64,000 nucleotides of DNA, from positions 1 to 64,000 of the forward strand of contig CAVZTX010000035.1 of assembly GCA_963778375.1 (NCBI GenBank), read 5' to 3'. Position numbers and translations under genes: made by a program. Shown here piece after piece: positions 26,950 through 34,640 of the stretch. The DNA is from CAVZTX01 sp963778375. GTDB taxonomy: Bacteria > Chloroflexota > Ktedonobacteria > Ktedonobacterales > Ktedonobacteraceae. The notes under the pieces were generated by a model. The model did not search any database, had not been told where the DNA came from, and saw only the letters and a list, made by a program, of their open reading frames with translations. Position 1 is the first letter of the stretch. Each line of letters opens with the position of its first letter.

Positions 26950-27651
26950 ATGGACCCTAACCTGTTTGACGAGTTCACTAAATCACTCGCAACCAAAACC
27001 TCGCGCCGCCAGGCACTTAAAACGTTCGCCGCAACCACATTAGGCGGAATACTCGCCTTCACAGGCATCCCCAACGCCTTCGCTCGCAGAAAATGTCCAC
27101 CTGGCAGCACAGATTGCAATGGAAAATGTGTCAACACCTCTAATGACCCCAAAAACTGTGGCATCTGCAATCTTACCTGCCGCTCAGGCCTGTGTTGCAA
27201 CTCCCTATGTTGTGCGGATGGCGACGTCTGTTGTAACAATACCTGCATCAACCTGAACGTCGATCCCAATAACTGCGGCGCGTGCGGCACTTCCTGCTCA
27301 TCTGGAAGCTGCTGTAACGGATCGTGCTGTCCTGATGGTACCGTCTGCTGCAATGGAACCTGCGTGAACCTCAACACCGATCCCAACAATTGCGGCGCGT
27401 GCGGCCACGTCTGCCCAGGCGGCGTCTGCAATAACGGCATGTGTCCTTGCACAGCTCCAGGCTGCGCCAGCCCATGCCCAGCCAATGGTGCCTGCGACTG
27501 CGTCGACACAGTTGATATAGGCGTCGTATGCGTACATCCAATCTGTACCGGCACAAGCTGCACCAAAAGCTCGGATTGCGCCTCCGGCCAGGTCTGTTTC
27601 TCGCAGGGCTGCTGTGGAGGTGGCACATTCTGCGTCCCCACCTGCTCATAA
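26950..27651 (+). CDS. Tat-exported cysteine-rich repeat protein (Stig1-like)
   Basis: A 233-residue protein with a twin-arginine signal (TSRRQALKTFAATTLGGILA) ending near residue 48. The mature part is extremely Cys rich and holds three units of the form C-NG-CVN-N-DPNNCG-CG--C (DPKNCGICNLTC, DPNNCGACGTSC, DPNNCGACGHVC), separated by CC-G-CC segments. This repeat resembles the Stig1 type found in plant stigma proteins and in some secreted bacterial proteins. Function is unknown; disulfide-rich surface binding is possible. The Tat route suggests folding or disulfide formation before export. The ATG at 26950 follows AAAGGGAGGGAGC directly; an earlier in-frame start at 26908 is less likely. A perfect 24-bp inverted repeat follows the stop. 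Confidence 0.82.
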   Translation: MDPNLFDEFTKSLATKTSRRQALKTFAATTLGGILAFTGIPNAFARRKCPPGSTDCNGKCVNTSNDPKNCGICNLTCRSGLCCNSLCCADGDVCCNNTCINLNVDPNNCGACGTSCSSGSCCNGSCCPDGTVCCNGTCVNLNTDPNNCGACGHVCPGGVCNNGMCPCTAPGCASPCPANGACDCVDTVDIGVVCVHPICTGTSCTKSSDCASGQVCFSQGCCGGGTFCVPTCS

Positions 27652-27664
27652 CCTCAAACAATTG

Positions 27665-27718
27665 CTGACAATGCGGGAGCGCCGTGGATCACGGTCCACG
27701 GCGCTCCCGCATTGTCAG
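27665..27718. terminator. Long perfect inverted repeat after the Cys-rich gene
   Basis: Two perfectly complementary 24-bp arms (27665-27688 and 27695-27718) with a 6-nt loop. No T-run follows, so either Rho-independent termination without a tail or an mRNA-protecting structure is possible. Confidence 0.6.
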
Positions 27719-27819
27719 TCACTGGCCGCTTCCTCCCCTTGACAATCCACCTTCTCTGCCATACACTCCAAAGAGAAGCAACCCGATAGCCAGTTGAGAG
27801 GCAAAGGAAAGTAAAAAGC

Positions 27820-28551
27820 ATGTCACAAAGCATCCCAGAAGAAACGAGCAGCGACCAACTTTCCCTTCATGCCGAACATGAACCCGACCTCTCGCAACTA
27901 CCACAACTTCCTCCCGGCATCTACATTCCAGCACCCACCAGAATACCCCGTCGCAGAACACCCTGGCCCGACGCCATCGACGTTATTTTCGAGAAAGACC
28001 CCGCGTGCCGCAACATCTTCGAAGCGCTTCTCTACCAGGGGCTATGGGCCATCTTCTACCATCGCATCGCCCATGCCCTATACAAAGCCCATATACCCTT
28101 CTTACCGCGTCTCATCTCGCAATTTGCCCGCTTCATCACCGGCGGCATCGAAATTCACCCCGGCGCACAAATCGGCAAAAGATTCTTCATCGACCATGGT
28201 GCAGGCGTCGTCATTGGAGAAACAACCGTAATTGGCAACAACGTCATGCTCTACCACCAGGTCACTCTAGGCGCAACCGGCTGGTGGCGACCCGGCCCCG
28301 GTCGCCGCCAAAAGCGTCACCCAACCATCGAAGACGACGTTACCATCGGAGTAGGAGCCGCGATCCTGGGACCAATTACCATAGGTCGAGGCAGCAAAAT
28401 TGGCGCAATGGCACTGGTACTTGAATCAGTTCCAGCTAACTCAGTCGTTGCCGCCAAACCCGCCGAACTCCTGGTAAAGAGTGGCGAACCCCTTAAGCAA
28501 CACCAGGAACTCACACAGGGGTGGAACGGGGAAATGGACTATCAGATTTAA
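27820..28551 (+). CDS. cysE: Serine O-acetyltransferase
   Basis: A 243-residue left-handed beta-helix acetyltransferase that makes O-acetylserine for cysteine synthesis. The N-terminal helical part contains DPACRNIFEALLYQGLWAIF, followed by HRIAHALY. Hexapeptide repeats run through GGIEIHPGAQIGKRFFIDHG, GVVIGETTVIGNNVMLYHQV and GVGAAILGPITIG; the catalytic His and Asp lie in FFIDHG. The first ~60 residues are polar and Pro rich and are not part of the usual domain, so this is longer than the short EpsC-type enzymes. AAAGGAAAG precedes the ATG. It stands alone, after the palindrome at 27665 and convergent with the nucleoside hydrolase gene (2-bp gap). Its product feeds sulfur metabolism together with metY elsewhere in the window. 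Confidence 0.95.
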   Translation: MSQSIPEETSSDQLSLHAEHEPDLSQLPQLPPGIYIPAPTRIPRRRTPWPDAIDVIFEKDPACRNIFEALLYQGLWAIFYHRIAHALYKAHIPFLPRLISQFARFITGGIEIHPGAQIGKRFFIDHGAGVVIGETTVIGNNVMLYHQVTLGATGWWRPGPGRRQKRHPTIEDDVTIGVGAAILGPITIGRGSKIGAMALVLESVPANSVVAAKPAELLVKSGEPLKQHQELTQGWNGEMDYQI

Positions 28552-28553
28552 AC

Positions 28554-29483
28554 TTAATATGTCAGCAGTGTACTAATAACCATATCCCAGAAACGCTTAA
28601 CATCCAGCCCATAACCAACACGAGCATTCGGCTCCTTGCCCAACTTACCATAAACATCGCAAACAGTTCGGCCGGATGTCCACTCGCCCACCGTCTCTAT
28701 CTCAACATGCATCTCATGCCCGAGTATAATACTTGGATCAACGATAGCAGCAACCGCGCACGGATCATGCACCGGCGCGGCAGGAAAACCAAACACGCTG
28801 CGATACCGGTCCGCGAAGAAGACGAGTAAATCAGCAGCAAATGTCGCCACAGGCCGGTTGGCATCACGCAAACGGCTCGTCACTTCATCGGTCGCCAGCG
28901 CCTGGTGAGTCACCTCCAATGGACACATCGTAATCGGTCGACCACAACCAAAAACAATTGCAGCCGCCTCCGGATCAGTATGAATATTAAACTCGGCCGC
29001 CGGAGTCGTATTACCCAGACCTATCGCCCCACCCATCAACGAGATAGCCGCGATTTTAGACACAATCGTCGGCTCGCGACGTATCGCGGCAGCAATATTG
29101 GTTAGTGGCCCTGTAGGAACAATCGTAATATCCCCATCCGAACTCATCAGCAGTTCGATCAGCAAATCAACCGCGTGCTGCGGCGCAAGCTCGATATCGG
29201 GTTCGGGAACGTTCGGGCCATCCATCCCCGACTCACCATGAATATTGGGCGCATGATGTGCAGGCCGTACGAGTGGTCGCTCCATCCCCTTAGCAATAGG
29301 CACATTCCGAATATTGGCAAGTGAGCACACCTTCAAGGCATTCAGCGTCGTCTTCTCCACTGATTGATTGCCCGCAACCGTAGTAATCGCCAGCAGCTCA
29401 ATATCCGGGTGATGAGCCGCTAAAAGTATGGCGATAGCATCATCATGGCCGGGATCGCAGTCGAGGATGACTTTATGTTTCAT
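28554..29483 (-). CDS. Nucleoside hydrolase (inosine-uridine preferring family)
   Basis: A 309-residue protein starting with the family's calcium-binding DCDPGHDDAIAILLA. Other markers are TTVAGNQSVEKTTLNAL, ITIVPTGPLTNIAAAIRR, SLMGGAIGLGNTTPAAEFNI, and the late HDPCAVAAIVDP. By family it cleaves the N-glycosidic bond of ribonucleosides and releases the base and ribose. The central AEFNIHTDPEAA segment is the usual ribose-binding region. It shares an 11-bp overlap with the start-proximal membrane protein gene (29473-30297), which precedes it on the same strand, so both are likely one operon. Whether the membrane protein transports nucleosides is not known. Confidence 0.93.
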   Translation of the reverse strand: MKHKVILDCDPGHDDAIAILLAAHHPDIELLAITTVAGNQSVEKTTLNALKVCSLANIRNVPIAKGMERPLVRPAHHAPNIHGESGMDGPNVPEPDIELAPQHAVDLLIELLMSSDGDITIVPTGPLTNIAAAIRREPTIVSKIAAISLMGGAIGLGNTTPAAEFNIHTDPEAAAIVFGCGRPITMCPLEVTHQALATDEVTSRLRDANRPVATFAADLLVFFADRYRSVFGFPAAPVHDPCAVAAIVDPSIILGHEMHVEIETVGEWTSGRTVCDVYGKLGKEPNARVGYGLDVKRFWDMVISTLLTY

Positions 29484-30297
29484 GATTCTTCATATCCTTG
29501 TGGGTTACTGTCAAATAGCCGACGAAGCCAATGATCAATATCGTCAATATCAGGGCAATCTTCCCATCACCCAACCCGAGACCACCCAAATACGGTTTTC
29601 CCACCCAGTCGGCAAACGAAGCGCCAAGTGGTCGAGTCACAACATAGGCAAACCAGAAGGCTGCTACCTCGTTCAAACCAAATAACCAGTAAGCCAGGCC
29701 CGGGAGTGCGAACAATACCGCAAAGAGCAGAAGCGAAGGAAAGTAACCTAAGCGGAGCGTTGATGCGGTCATATCGCCTGCAGCGGTGCCAAGAGCAAAC
29801 GTAGCCATCACCGTAGCCCAATAGAATAGCTCACGACGGCCACGGTAGACAGTATGGATGGACAACGTTTTCTCGCTCACGTACCAGATTACAAAGATAA
29901 TGGCGAGAGCGGACGCAAAGAATATTGTTGATACCAGGTACGGAATACCTAGCACAACATGTGCAACATCGGCAGCCATTGTGCCGAATATTGCCACCAT
30001 GACGACGGTTAACCAGTAAATCCACGCGATATAGCGACGCACCAGGAGCTGCAGGATCAGCGCAACAGCCAGGCCAACACACCCGAGAGCTACCGCAACA
30101 TATGGATTGATCTGGAAAACCAGATAGTCTGACGTTGACTCCCCCATAGCGGTGGTCAGCAATTTAATGATCCAGAAGTAGACTGTAATTTCCGGAACCT
30201 TTCTCAGAACCTGCATTACGCGCTGCATAGGTTGAGTGGTTCGGCTATGAATACCGGGATCAAGGTTGGGTTGGTACCTTGGTATAGGTTTATTCAT
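29473..30297 (-). CDS. COG4705-like polytopic membrane protein
   Basis: A 274-residue protein with about eight hydrophobic segments. The opening region PEITVYFWIIKLLTTAMGES, then the TSDYLV and later WATVMATFALGTAAGDMTAS segments are diagnostic of the uncharacterised COG4705 family. This has internal duplication: the first motif (KLLTTAMGESTSDYL) is echoed by FALGTAAGDMTAS, and a further VTRPLGASFADWVGKP ends the repeat. The acidic residues inside helices suggest transport, but no substrate is known. The ATG at 30297 follows AGGAG by about 10 nt. It is upstream of and overlaps the nucleoside hydrolase gene, an arrangement that suggests joint expression. Confidence 0.8.
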   Translation of the reverse strand: MNKPIPRYQPNLDPGIHSRTTQPMQRVMQVLRKVPEITVYFWIIKLLTTAMGESTSDYLVFQINPYVAVALGCVGLAVALILQLLVRRYIAWIYWLTVVMVAIFGTMAADVAHVVLGIPYLVSTIFFASALAIIFVIWYVSEKTLSIHTVYRGRRELFYWATVMATFALGTAAGDMTASTLRLGYFPSLLLFAVLFALPGLAYWLFGLNEVAAFWFAYVVTRPLGASFADWVGKPYLGGLGLGDGKIALILTILIIGFVGYLTVTHKDMKNHET

Positions 30298-30492
30298 ATG
30301 GTTTTTTCTCCTGTCACAACCAGAATGCTCTATAAAGCAATCATCGTAAAATACGGTGATCTCGGGAACTGGCCTTGGTAACAGGCTCTCTCCGTATCTA
30401 TCATTTTTTTAGCAGTATAACATAAGCAGCATACAGCGCAAAGAGTTCCGATTCCACCAACAATCAGGTGCCGAGGGTTACGATGCTGATAG

Positions 30493-30518
30493 TGCAGGGG
30501 CGACCCTTGTGGTCGCCT
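30493..30518 (+). repeat. A-type REP-like hairpin (GCAG variant foot)
   Basis: GCAGGGGCGACC, loop CTTGT, then GGTCGCC; a 7-bp perfect stem (30499-30505 with 30511-30517). It ends 5 bp before the nadE stop codon and is nested in a larger inverted repeat (30451-30463 with 30523-30535). Confidence 0.6.
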
Positions 30519-30522
30519 TGAC

Positions 30523-31380
30523 TTATTGGTGGAACGATTCATTGCCCCTCTCTGTCTTCCACCAGGTATCAAAAGGAGTGATAGGTACATTTCGTTTATG
30601 CTCGGTGGCGCGGTAACGATATTCGATCTGTTGCGCTACTTCATCAGGAACATCTTTCCCTTCGAGATAGTCGTCTATCACTTTATAGCTGAATTTGAGT
30701 TCATCTTCGTCAAGTCGACCCGGATTATAATCAAGCAGGTCGGCGGTAGGCGGTTTTGTATAAATCCGCTCATCCGCACCAAGAAAACGCAGTAATGAGC
30801 GACCCTGTTGTTTCGTGAGTCCACTCAGCGGGGTCAGATCCACGCCTCCATCACCATACTTGGTGAAAAAACCTGCTACCGCTTCGGCTGCATGGTCAGT
30901 ACCTACAACCAGGACGTTAAACTGATTGGCGAAGCGATAATGCACCGTCATACGTTCCTGCGCCTTCTGGTTCCCTTTGTTATAGTCCGTCATAGAAAGA
31001 CCGGTTGCTTTTTCAAATGATGCAACCGCACTATCTACGGCAGGCTGAATATTTATGGTGTAGATTTTGTCGGGAGCAATAAATTGCAAAGCGCGCTGGG
31101 CATCTTCTTCGTCCCGTTGTATACCATAGGGAAGTCGAAGAGCAATAAAGAGATAGTCTTTGCCTGTTTGCGTGCGTAGTTCCTCTACCGCAAACTGGCA
31201 CAAACGCCCAGCAAGGCATGAATCCTGGCCGCCCGAAATGCTGAGAACGAAGCCGTTCATGCCTGAATATATCAAATAGTCCTTTAAGAACTGTACTCGG
31301 AAAGCCACTTCTTGTGACGGATCTATTGCCGCTTTTGTATGTAACACTTCAATAATTTGTCTTTGTTTCGCAGTTGTCAT
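30523..31380 (-). CDS. nadE: NAD(+) synthase, ammonia-dependent
   Basis: A 285-residue NadE without a glutaminase domain, so it uses ammonia to amidate deamido-NAD in the last step of NAD synthesis. The PP-loop is SISGGQDSCLAGRL. Other markers are LRLPYGIQRDEEDAQRALQF, GNQKAQERMTVHYRFANQ, GTDHAAEAVAGFFTKYGDGG (deamido-NAD site) and PPTADL. I prefer the ATG at 31380 (AAGGAG 8 nt upstream) over an ATG two codons earlier, which is only 2 nt from that site. The stop lies in one arm of an inverted repeat with an A-type hairpin just downstream. No other NAD gene is nearby. Confidence 0.95.
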   Translation of the reverse strand: MTTAKQRQIIEVLHTKAAIDPSQEVAFRVQFLKDYLIYSGMNGFVLSISGGQDSCLAGRLCQFAVEELRTQTGKDYLFIALRLPYGIQRDEEDAQRALQFIAPDKIYTINIQPAVDSAVASFEKATGLSMTDYNKGNQKAQERMTVHYRFANQFNVLVVGTDHAAEAVAGFFTKYGDGGVDLTPLSGLTKQQGRSLLRFLGADERIYTKPPTADLLDYNPGRLDEDELKFSYKVIDDYLEGKDVPDEVAQQIEYRYRATEHKRNVPITPFDTWWKTERGNESFHQ

Positions 31381-31646
31381 CAGCATAGCTCCTTATTAAC
31401 ATGTACTATTCTGTGAACTTCTCCCAATTATACCTGTTGTGGGGTACCACGGCTAGCACACTATAACTTAGAGTTCCCTGCATCTCGACGCCCCCACCGA
31501 CTCTTGTTATCAGACGGTGCCATAAAACCATGGGCTTCAACCACAGATACTTGAGGCAGATCCTTGTTTTGGGCCTTGAGAGGCGGGATAGTGCTGGACT
31601 ATTGACAATATACAGCATAAAGCTATATATTGGTTCTATTAGCAAG

Positions 31647-32028
31647 CTAGCGTACAAGTCCAATCGGAATGTCTTCTACTCGTGCAAGTACCATGTGGTG
31701 TTCTGCCCGAAGTATCGGCGCAAGGTCCTTATTGAGCCGATAGCGGGCACCTGATACAGATCATTCATGACGTGTGCCAGGAGAATGAAGCAGAAGTGTT
31801 GAGTTTAGAGGTCATGCCCGATCACGTGCATCTGCTCATTGAGTGTAACCCGCAATTCGGGATACATCGGTTGGTACGGCTCATCAAAGGCCGCTCTTGC
31901 GGCAAGAGTGCCCTGTATTGAAACGGAGGCTCCCGACCTTGTGGACAAACAGCTATTTAGTGAGTACGGTGGGCGGAGCGCCACTTGCCGTCATCAAGCA
32001 GTATATCGAGAATCAGAAGCATGTCTAA
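31647..32028 (+). pseudogene. tnpA: Y1 (HUH) transposase tnpA remnant
   Basis: Pieces of an IS200/IS605 transposase in shifted frames. The first reads YKSNRNVFYSCKYHVVFCPK then YRRKVLIEP. A second frame reads LSLEVMPDHVHLLIE with the HUH histidines and PQFGIHRLVRLIKGRS, and ends at a stop. A third reads RLPTLWTNSYLVSTVGGAPL and AVIKQYIENQKHV, including the catalytic tyrosine region. The start codon is lost (a CTAGCG replaces the expected ATG), at least two frameshifts occur and about ten codons are missing between the second and third pieces. The enzyme cannot be made, so the element is not self-mobile. Confidence 0.85.
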
Positions 32029-33244
32029 GCAAGCGTATAAATTCAGACTATATCCCACCCGCAAGCAGCGTGAACACTTGCAGAAGACACTTGATGCTTG
32101 CCGTATCCTCTACAATGCGGCACTGCAAGAACGACGCGATGCCTACCATTTTCACGTGAGACAGCACCCCAACTACTATGACGCAACCACCCGCAAAGAG
32201 CGGAGCCGTGAGTTAGAGATCAACTACTACAGCCAGGCTAATCAATTGCCTGAGATCAAAGGGATCCAAGAAGAGTACCAGGATGTCCATTCTCAGGTGC
32301 TGCAAGATGTCTTGAGGCGAGTACAGAAAGCATTTGATGCCTTCTTTCGGCGAGTGAAGAATGGTGAAGAACCTGGATACCCACGTTTCCAGGGCACAGG
32401 CCGCTATGACAGCTTCACCTACCCGCAAGCGGGCTTTTCCTTGACGATTGACAGCCGCGTGTGCCTCTCTAAGATTGGCAGCATCAAAGTCAAGCCGCAC
32501 CGAGCGATCAAGGGTACAATCAAAACCTGTACAATCAAGCGAGAAGGGGATTGCTGGTACGTAGTATTTGCCTGTGAAGTAGAACATAAGCCGATGGAAG
32601 AAGAAACGGCAGCCATCGGCATAGATCTGGGTTTGCTGCATTTTGCTACCCTCTCGGATGGCAGCACGATAGACAACCCGCGCTTTTTGCGCAAGGCAGA
32701 ACAGCGAGTAGCACACTTGCAGCAAGCCCTTTCCCGCAAAAAGCGCGACTCGCACCGACGCAAGGAAGCAGGAAAGCTGGTTGGGAAGGCACACCGCAAG
32801 GTCAAAAACCAACGGCGTGATTTTCTGCACAAAGCCAGCCGAAAGCTCGTCAATGCCTATGGAACGCTTGTCTTTGAGGAATTGCAGCCCGCCAACATGA
32901 GCAAGCGCCCCAAACCGAGACAAGATGAAAACGGAAAGTATCTTCCAAATGGAGCCGCTGCGAAGGGTGGATTAAACAAAAGTATTGCTGATGCTGGGTG
33001 GGCGATGTTCCAACAGTTCTGTACCTACAAAGCTGCAAATGCTGGCAGGACAGTGCTGTTCGTGAACCCCAGATATACCAGCCAAATCTGTAGCGGCTGT
33101 GGCGCGGTCGTCAAAAAGGAACTCAGTGAGCGCCAGCACTCGTGCAAGTGTGGCTGCTCGCTCGATCGTGACCACAACGCCGCCTTAAACATCCTTCGGC
33201 TCGGACGGAGCCGTCAGGGAAACCTGAGAAGCCCTGCGCTTTAG
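32021..33244 (+). CDS. tnpB: TnpB, RNA-guided nuclease of IS605 type
   Basis: A 407-residue full-length TnpB. The N-terminal domain opens with QAYKFRLYPTRKQREHLQKT. The RuvC parts are intact: GIDLGLLHFATLSDG with the first Asp, LVFEELQPANM with the Glu, and CSLDRDHNAALNI with the last Asp. A zinc finger (CSGCG...CKCGC) lies between the last two, as expected. The ATG at 32021 is preceded by GAATCAGAAGC, a weak ribosome site, and overlaps the tnpA remnant's stop. The TAG stop lies within the loop of the element's right-end hairpin. By family it cuts DNA next to a short target motif using an RNA from the element's right end; here it persists without a functional transposase. Confidence 0.95.
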   Translation: MSKQAYKFRLYPTRKQREHLQKTLDACRILYNAALQERRDAYHFHVRQHPNYYDATTRKERSRELEINYYSQANQLPEIKGIQEEYQDVHSQVLQDVLRRVQKAFDAFFRRVKNGEEPGYPRFQGTGRYDSFTYPQAGFSLTIDSRVCLSKIGSIKVKPHRAIKGTIKTCTIKREGDCWYVVFACEVEHKPMEEETAAIGIDLGLLHFATLSDGSTIDNPRFLRKAEQRVAHLQQALSRKKRDSHRRKEAGKLVGKAHRKVKNQRRDFLHKASRKLVNAYGTLVFEELQPANMSKRPKPRQDENGKYLPNGAAAKGGLNKSIADAGWAMFQQFCTYKAANAGRTVLFVNPRYTSQICSGCGAVVKKELSERQHSCKCGCSLDRDHNAALNILRLGRSRQGNLRSPAL

Positions 33245-33261
33245 CACTGGGGAGTCGTCAC
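33130..33261 (+). ncRNA. Candidate omegaRNA (right end of the IS605 element)
   Basis: TnpB guide RNAs overlap the 3' end of tnpB and end at the right end of the element. Here the expected segment runs through the GGACGGAGCCGTC stem-like part and the GCCC...GGGG hairpin to GTCAC at 33261; the guide would be the bases after 33261. Limits are inferred from family layout, and the terminal hairpin carries two mismatches. Confidence 0.4.
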
Positions 33262-33280
33262 AATGCCTAATGGATTATAA

Positions 33281-33387
33281 TTACTAGTACACGAACGCTT
33301 AAATCCTTCTGTAGTTTAAATGTATCTCGTATGGCTCTCTAGGCTCATTCCTATCATGTCTTTATTTGAGCGTTCGTGTACTAGTAA
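33281..33387. repeat. 107-bp palindromic MITE-like element
   Basis: Terminal inverted repeats of 24 bp (33281-33304 and 33364-33387), with 23 of 24 positions complementary, beginning TTACTAGTACACGAACGC and separated by 59 bp with no coding capacity. It sits between the IS605 element and the phosphofructokinase start. No clear target-site duplication was seen. Confidence 0.7.
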
Positions 33388-33412
33388 CAGGAAAAGAAGA
33401 GGGGGTAATCCA

Positions 33413-34603
33413 TTGTCATCATCAACACCCAAAAATCTCATCATCGGCCAATCAGGCGGAGCAACCGCCGTCATCAACGCCAGTCTCGTCGGAGCTGTCG
33501 AGGCCGCAATGGCAGATGCACGCATAGACGCCATCTATGGCATGCGCTACGGCGTCGAAGGCCTGCTGAAAGAAAACCTGGTTGACCTGCGACAGCAACC
33601 CGCCAACCTGTGGCAGCAACTACTGAACACCCCTTCAGCAGCGCTCGGCTCATGCCGCTACAAGCTACAAGAAAACGACCCCGCACAAGCTGTAGCATTG
33701 TTTCGCAAATACAACATACGCTATCTGCTCTACATTGGTGGAAACGACTCGGCCGACACCGCGCATCGCATCGCGCTGGCCGCACAGGACGAAAGTTACG
33801 ACCTACAGGCGATCAGCATTCCCAAAACCATCGACAATGACCTGCCCTTTACTGACCACTGCCCCGGCTATGGTAGCGCAGCCCGCTTTCTTGCGCTAGC
33901 TACCATTGACTCGACCATGAACACCATATCCATACCAACACACTATCCCGTTAAAGTCATAGAAACAATGGGGCGTGACGCAGGCTGGCTAGCAGCATCC
34001 TCCGCGCTGGGGAAACGCGATGATACTGACCCACCACACATCATCCTGATGCCGGAACACCCTTTTAATACCGACCACTTCCTACAGCAGGTCGAAGCAG
34101 TCTATCGTCGCCTGGGCTACGTAACCATCGTTGCCGCCGAAGCTATCCGCGACGAGCAGGGCCAACCACTTGGAGCCATCGGGCAAGTCGGAACCGACGC
34201 GTTCCATCACCCACTATTGAGTGGTACCGCCCAATACCTTGTACAATTAGTAATGCAGCATTTGAAGTTACGCGCGCGTTTTGACAAACCGGGCGATCTT
34301 CAGCGCATGTCATCGACCACTGTCTCACCTACCGATCGTGAAGAGGCATATCTGGTAGGAAAAATGGGCGTCCATGCCCTCTTGAACGGCGAAAGCGATA
34401 AAATGATTACATTGGAGCGTCAGAAAGCACCCTCCTACCATTGCGCTACCGGACTGGTAGAACTTGCAAAGGTAGCAAACGTGCAGAAACTGATGCCCGA
34501 TCACTACCTGGATACCAGCCGAACCATGGTCACCCAGGCATTCCAGGACTATGCATTACCATTGATTGGCGGCCCATTACCGCACTATCTATACAAACTG
34601 TAG
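33413..34603 (+). CDS. 6-phosphofructokinase, PPi/ATP-dependent family
   Basis: A 396-residue PFK of the pyrophosphate-related clade. It would phosphorylate fructose 6-phosphate at C1 in glycolysis. Markers are IGQSGGATAVINASLVGA, the phosphate-binding GGNDSADTAHRIA, SIPKTIDNDLPFTDHCPGYG and VIETMGRDAGWLAAS. The PKTIDND form and the GGND site favour a pyrophosphate donor, but a clade that uses ATP has similar sites. The start is set at a TTG (33413) with GAGGGGGT about 8 nt upstream; the in-frame ATG at 33320 lies inside the MITE-like element and would add 31 unrelated residues. The TAG stop is the TAG of a GTAGGGACT repeat remnant, and deoB follows. Confidence 0.88.
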   Translation: MSSSTPKNLIIGQSGGATAVINASLVGAVEAAMADARIDAIYGMRYGVEGLLKENLVDLRQQPANLWQQLLNTPSAALGSCRYKLQENDPAQAVALFRKYNIRYLLYIGGNDSADTAHRIALAAQDESYDLQAISIPKTIDNDLPFTDHCPGYGSAARFLALATIDSTMNTISIPTHYPVKVIETMGRDAGWLAASSALGKRDDTDPPHIILMPEHPFNTDHFLQQVEAVYRRLGYVTIVAAEAIRDEQGQPLGAIGQVGTDAFHHPLLSGTAQYLVQLVMQHLKLRARFDKPGDLQRMSSTTVSPTDREEAYLVGKMGVHALLNGESDKMITLERQKAPSYHCATGLVELAKVANVQKLMPDHYLDTSRTMVTQAFQDYALPLIGGPLPHYLYKL

Positions 34604-34620
34604 GGACTGCTGTATCGGCC
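34600..34620. repeat. Deleted REP-like remnant at the phosphofructokinase stop
   Basis: GTAGGGAC joined directly to TGTATCGGCC: the left foot and the right end of the 42-bp form with the middle lost. Its TAG is the stop codon of the upstream gene. Confidence 0.55.
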
Positions 34621-34640
34621 ATTGGCCAAAGGATCAAACT

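Larger units (their letters stand above)
31640..33261 (+). mobile_element. IS200/IS605-family element, transposase decayed, tnpB intact
   Basis: Contains a frameshifted tnpA remnant and an intact tnpB in the usual same-strand order, with the tnpB ATG overlapping the tnpA stop. The right end is marked by GAAGCCCTGCGCTTTAGCAC and GGGGAGTCGTCAC, the normal IS605 subterminal hairpin and tail; the hairpin has two mismatches. The left end is not exactly placed. Confidence 0.75.

Noticed and set aside
27150..27430. CRISPR-like array in the Cys-rich gene
   Set aside because: The repetition is of protein-coding units with variable DNA and no constant repeat-spacer pattern.
26847..27641. Long minus-strand frame opposite the Cys-rich gene (264 codons)
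   Set aside because: It mirrors the repeated Cys codons of the plus-strand gene, has Gln/His-rich low-complexity sequence, no ribosome site and no family; the plus strand has a Tat signal and a clear repeat family.
30330..30590. 86-codon minus-strand frame overlapping the nadE 3' end
   Set aside because: It runs through an A-type hairpin and overlaps nadE in another frame; no ribosome site or domain.
31406..31663. 85-codon minus-strand frame between nadE and the IS605 element
   Set aside because: It spans the likely left end of the element and has no ribosome site or family.
32213..32923. Long minus-strand frame inside tnpB (236 codons)
   Set aside because: An antisense shadow of tnpB with no ribosome site or domain; tnpB keeps all catalytic motifs.
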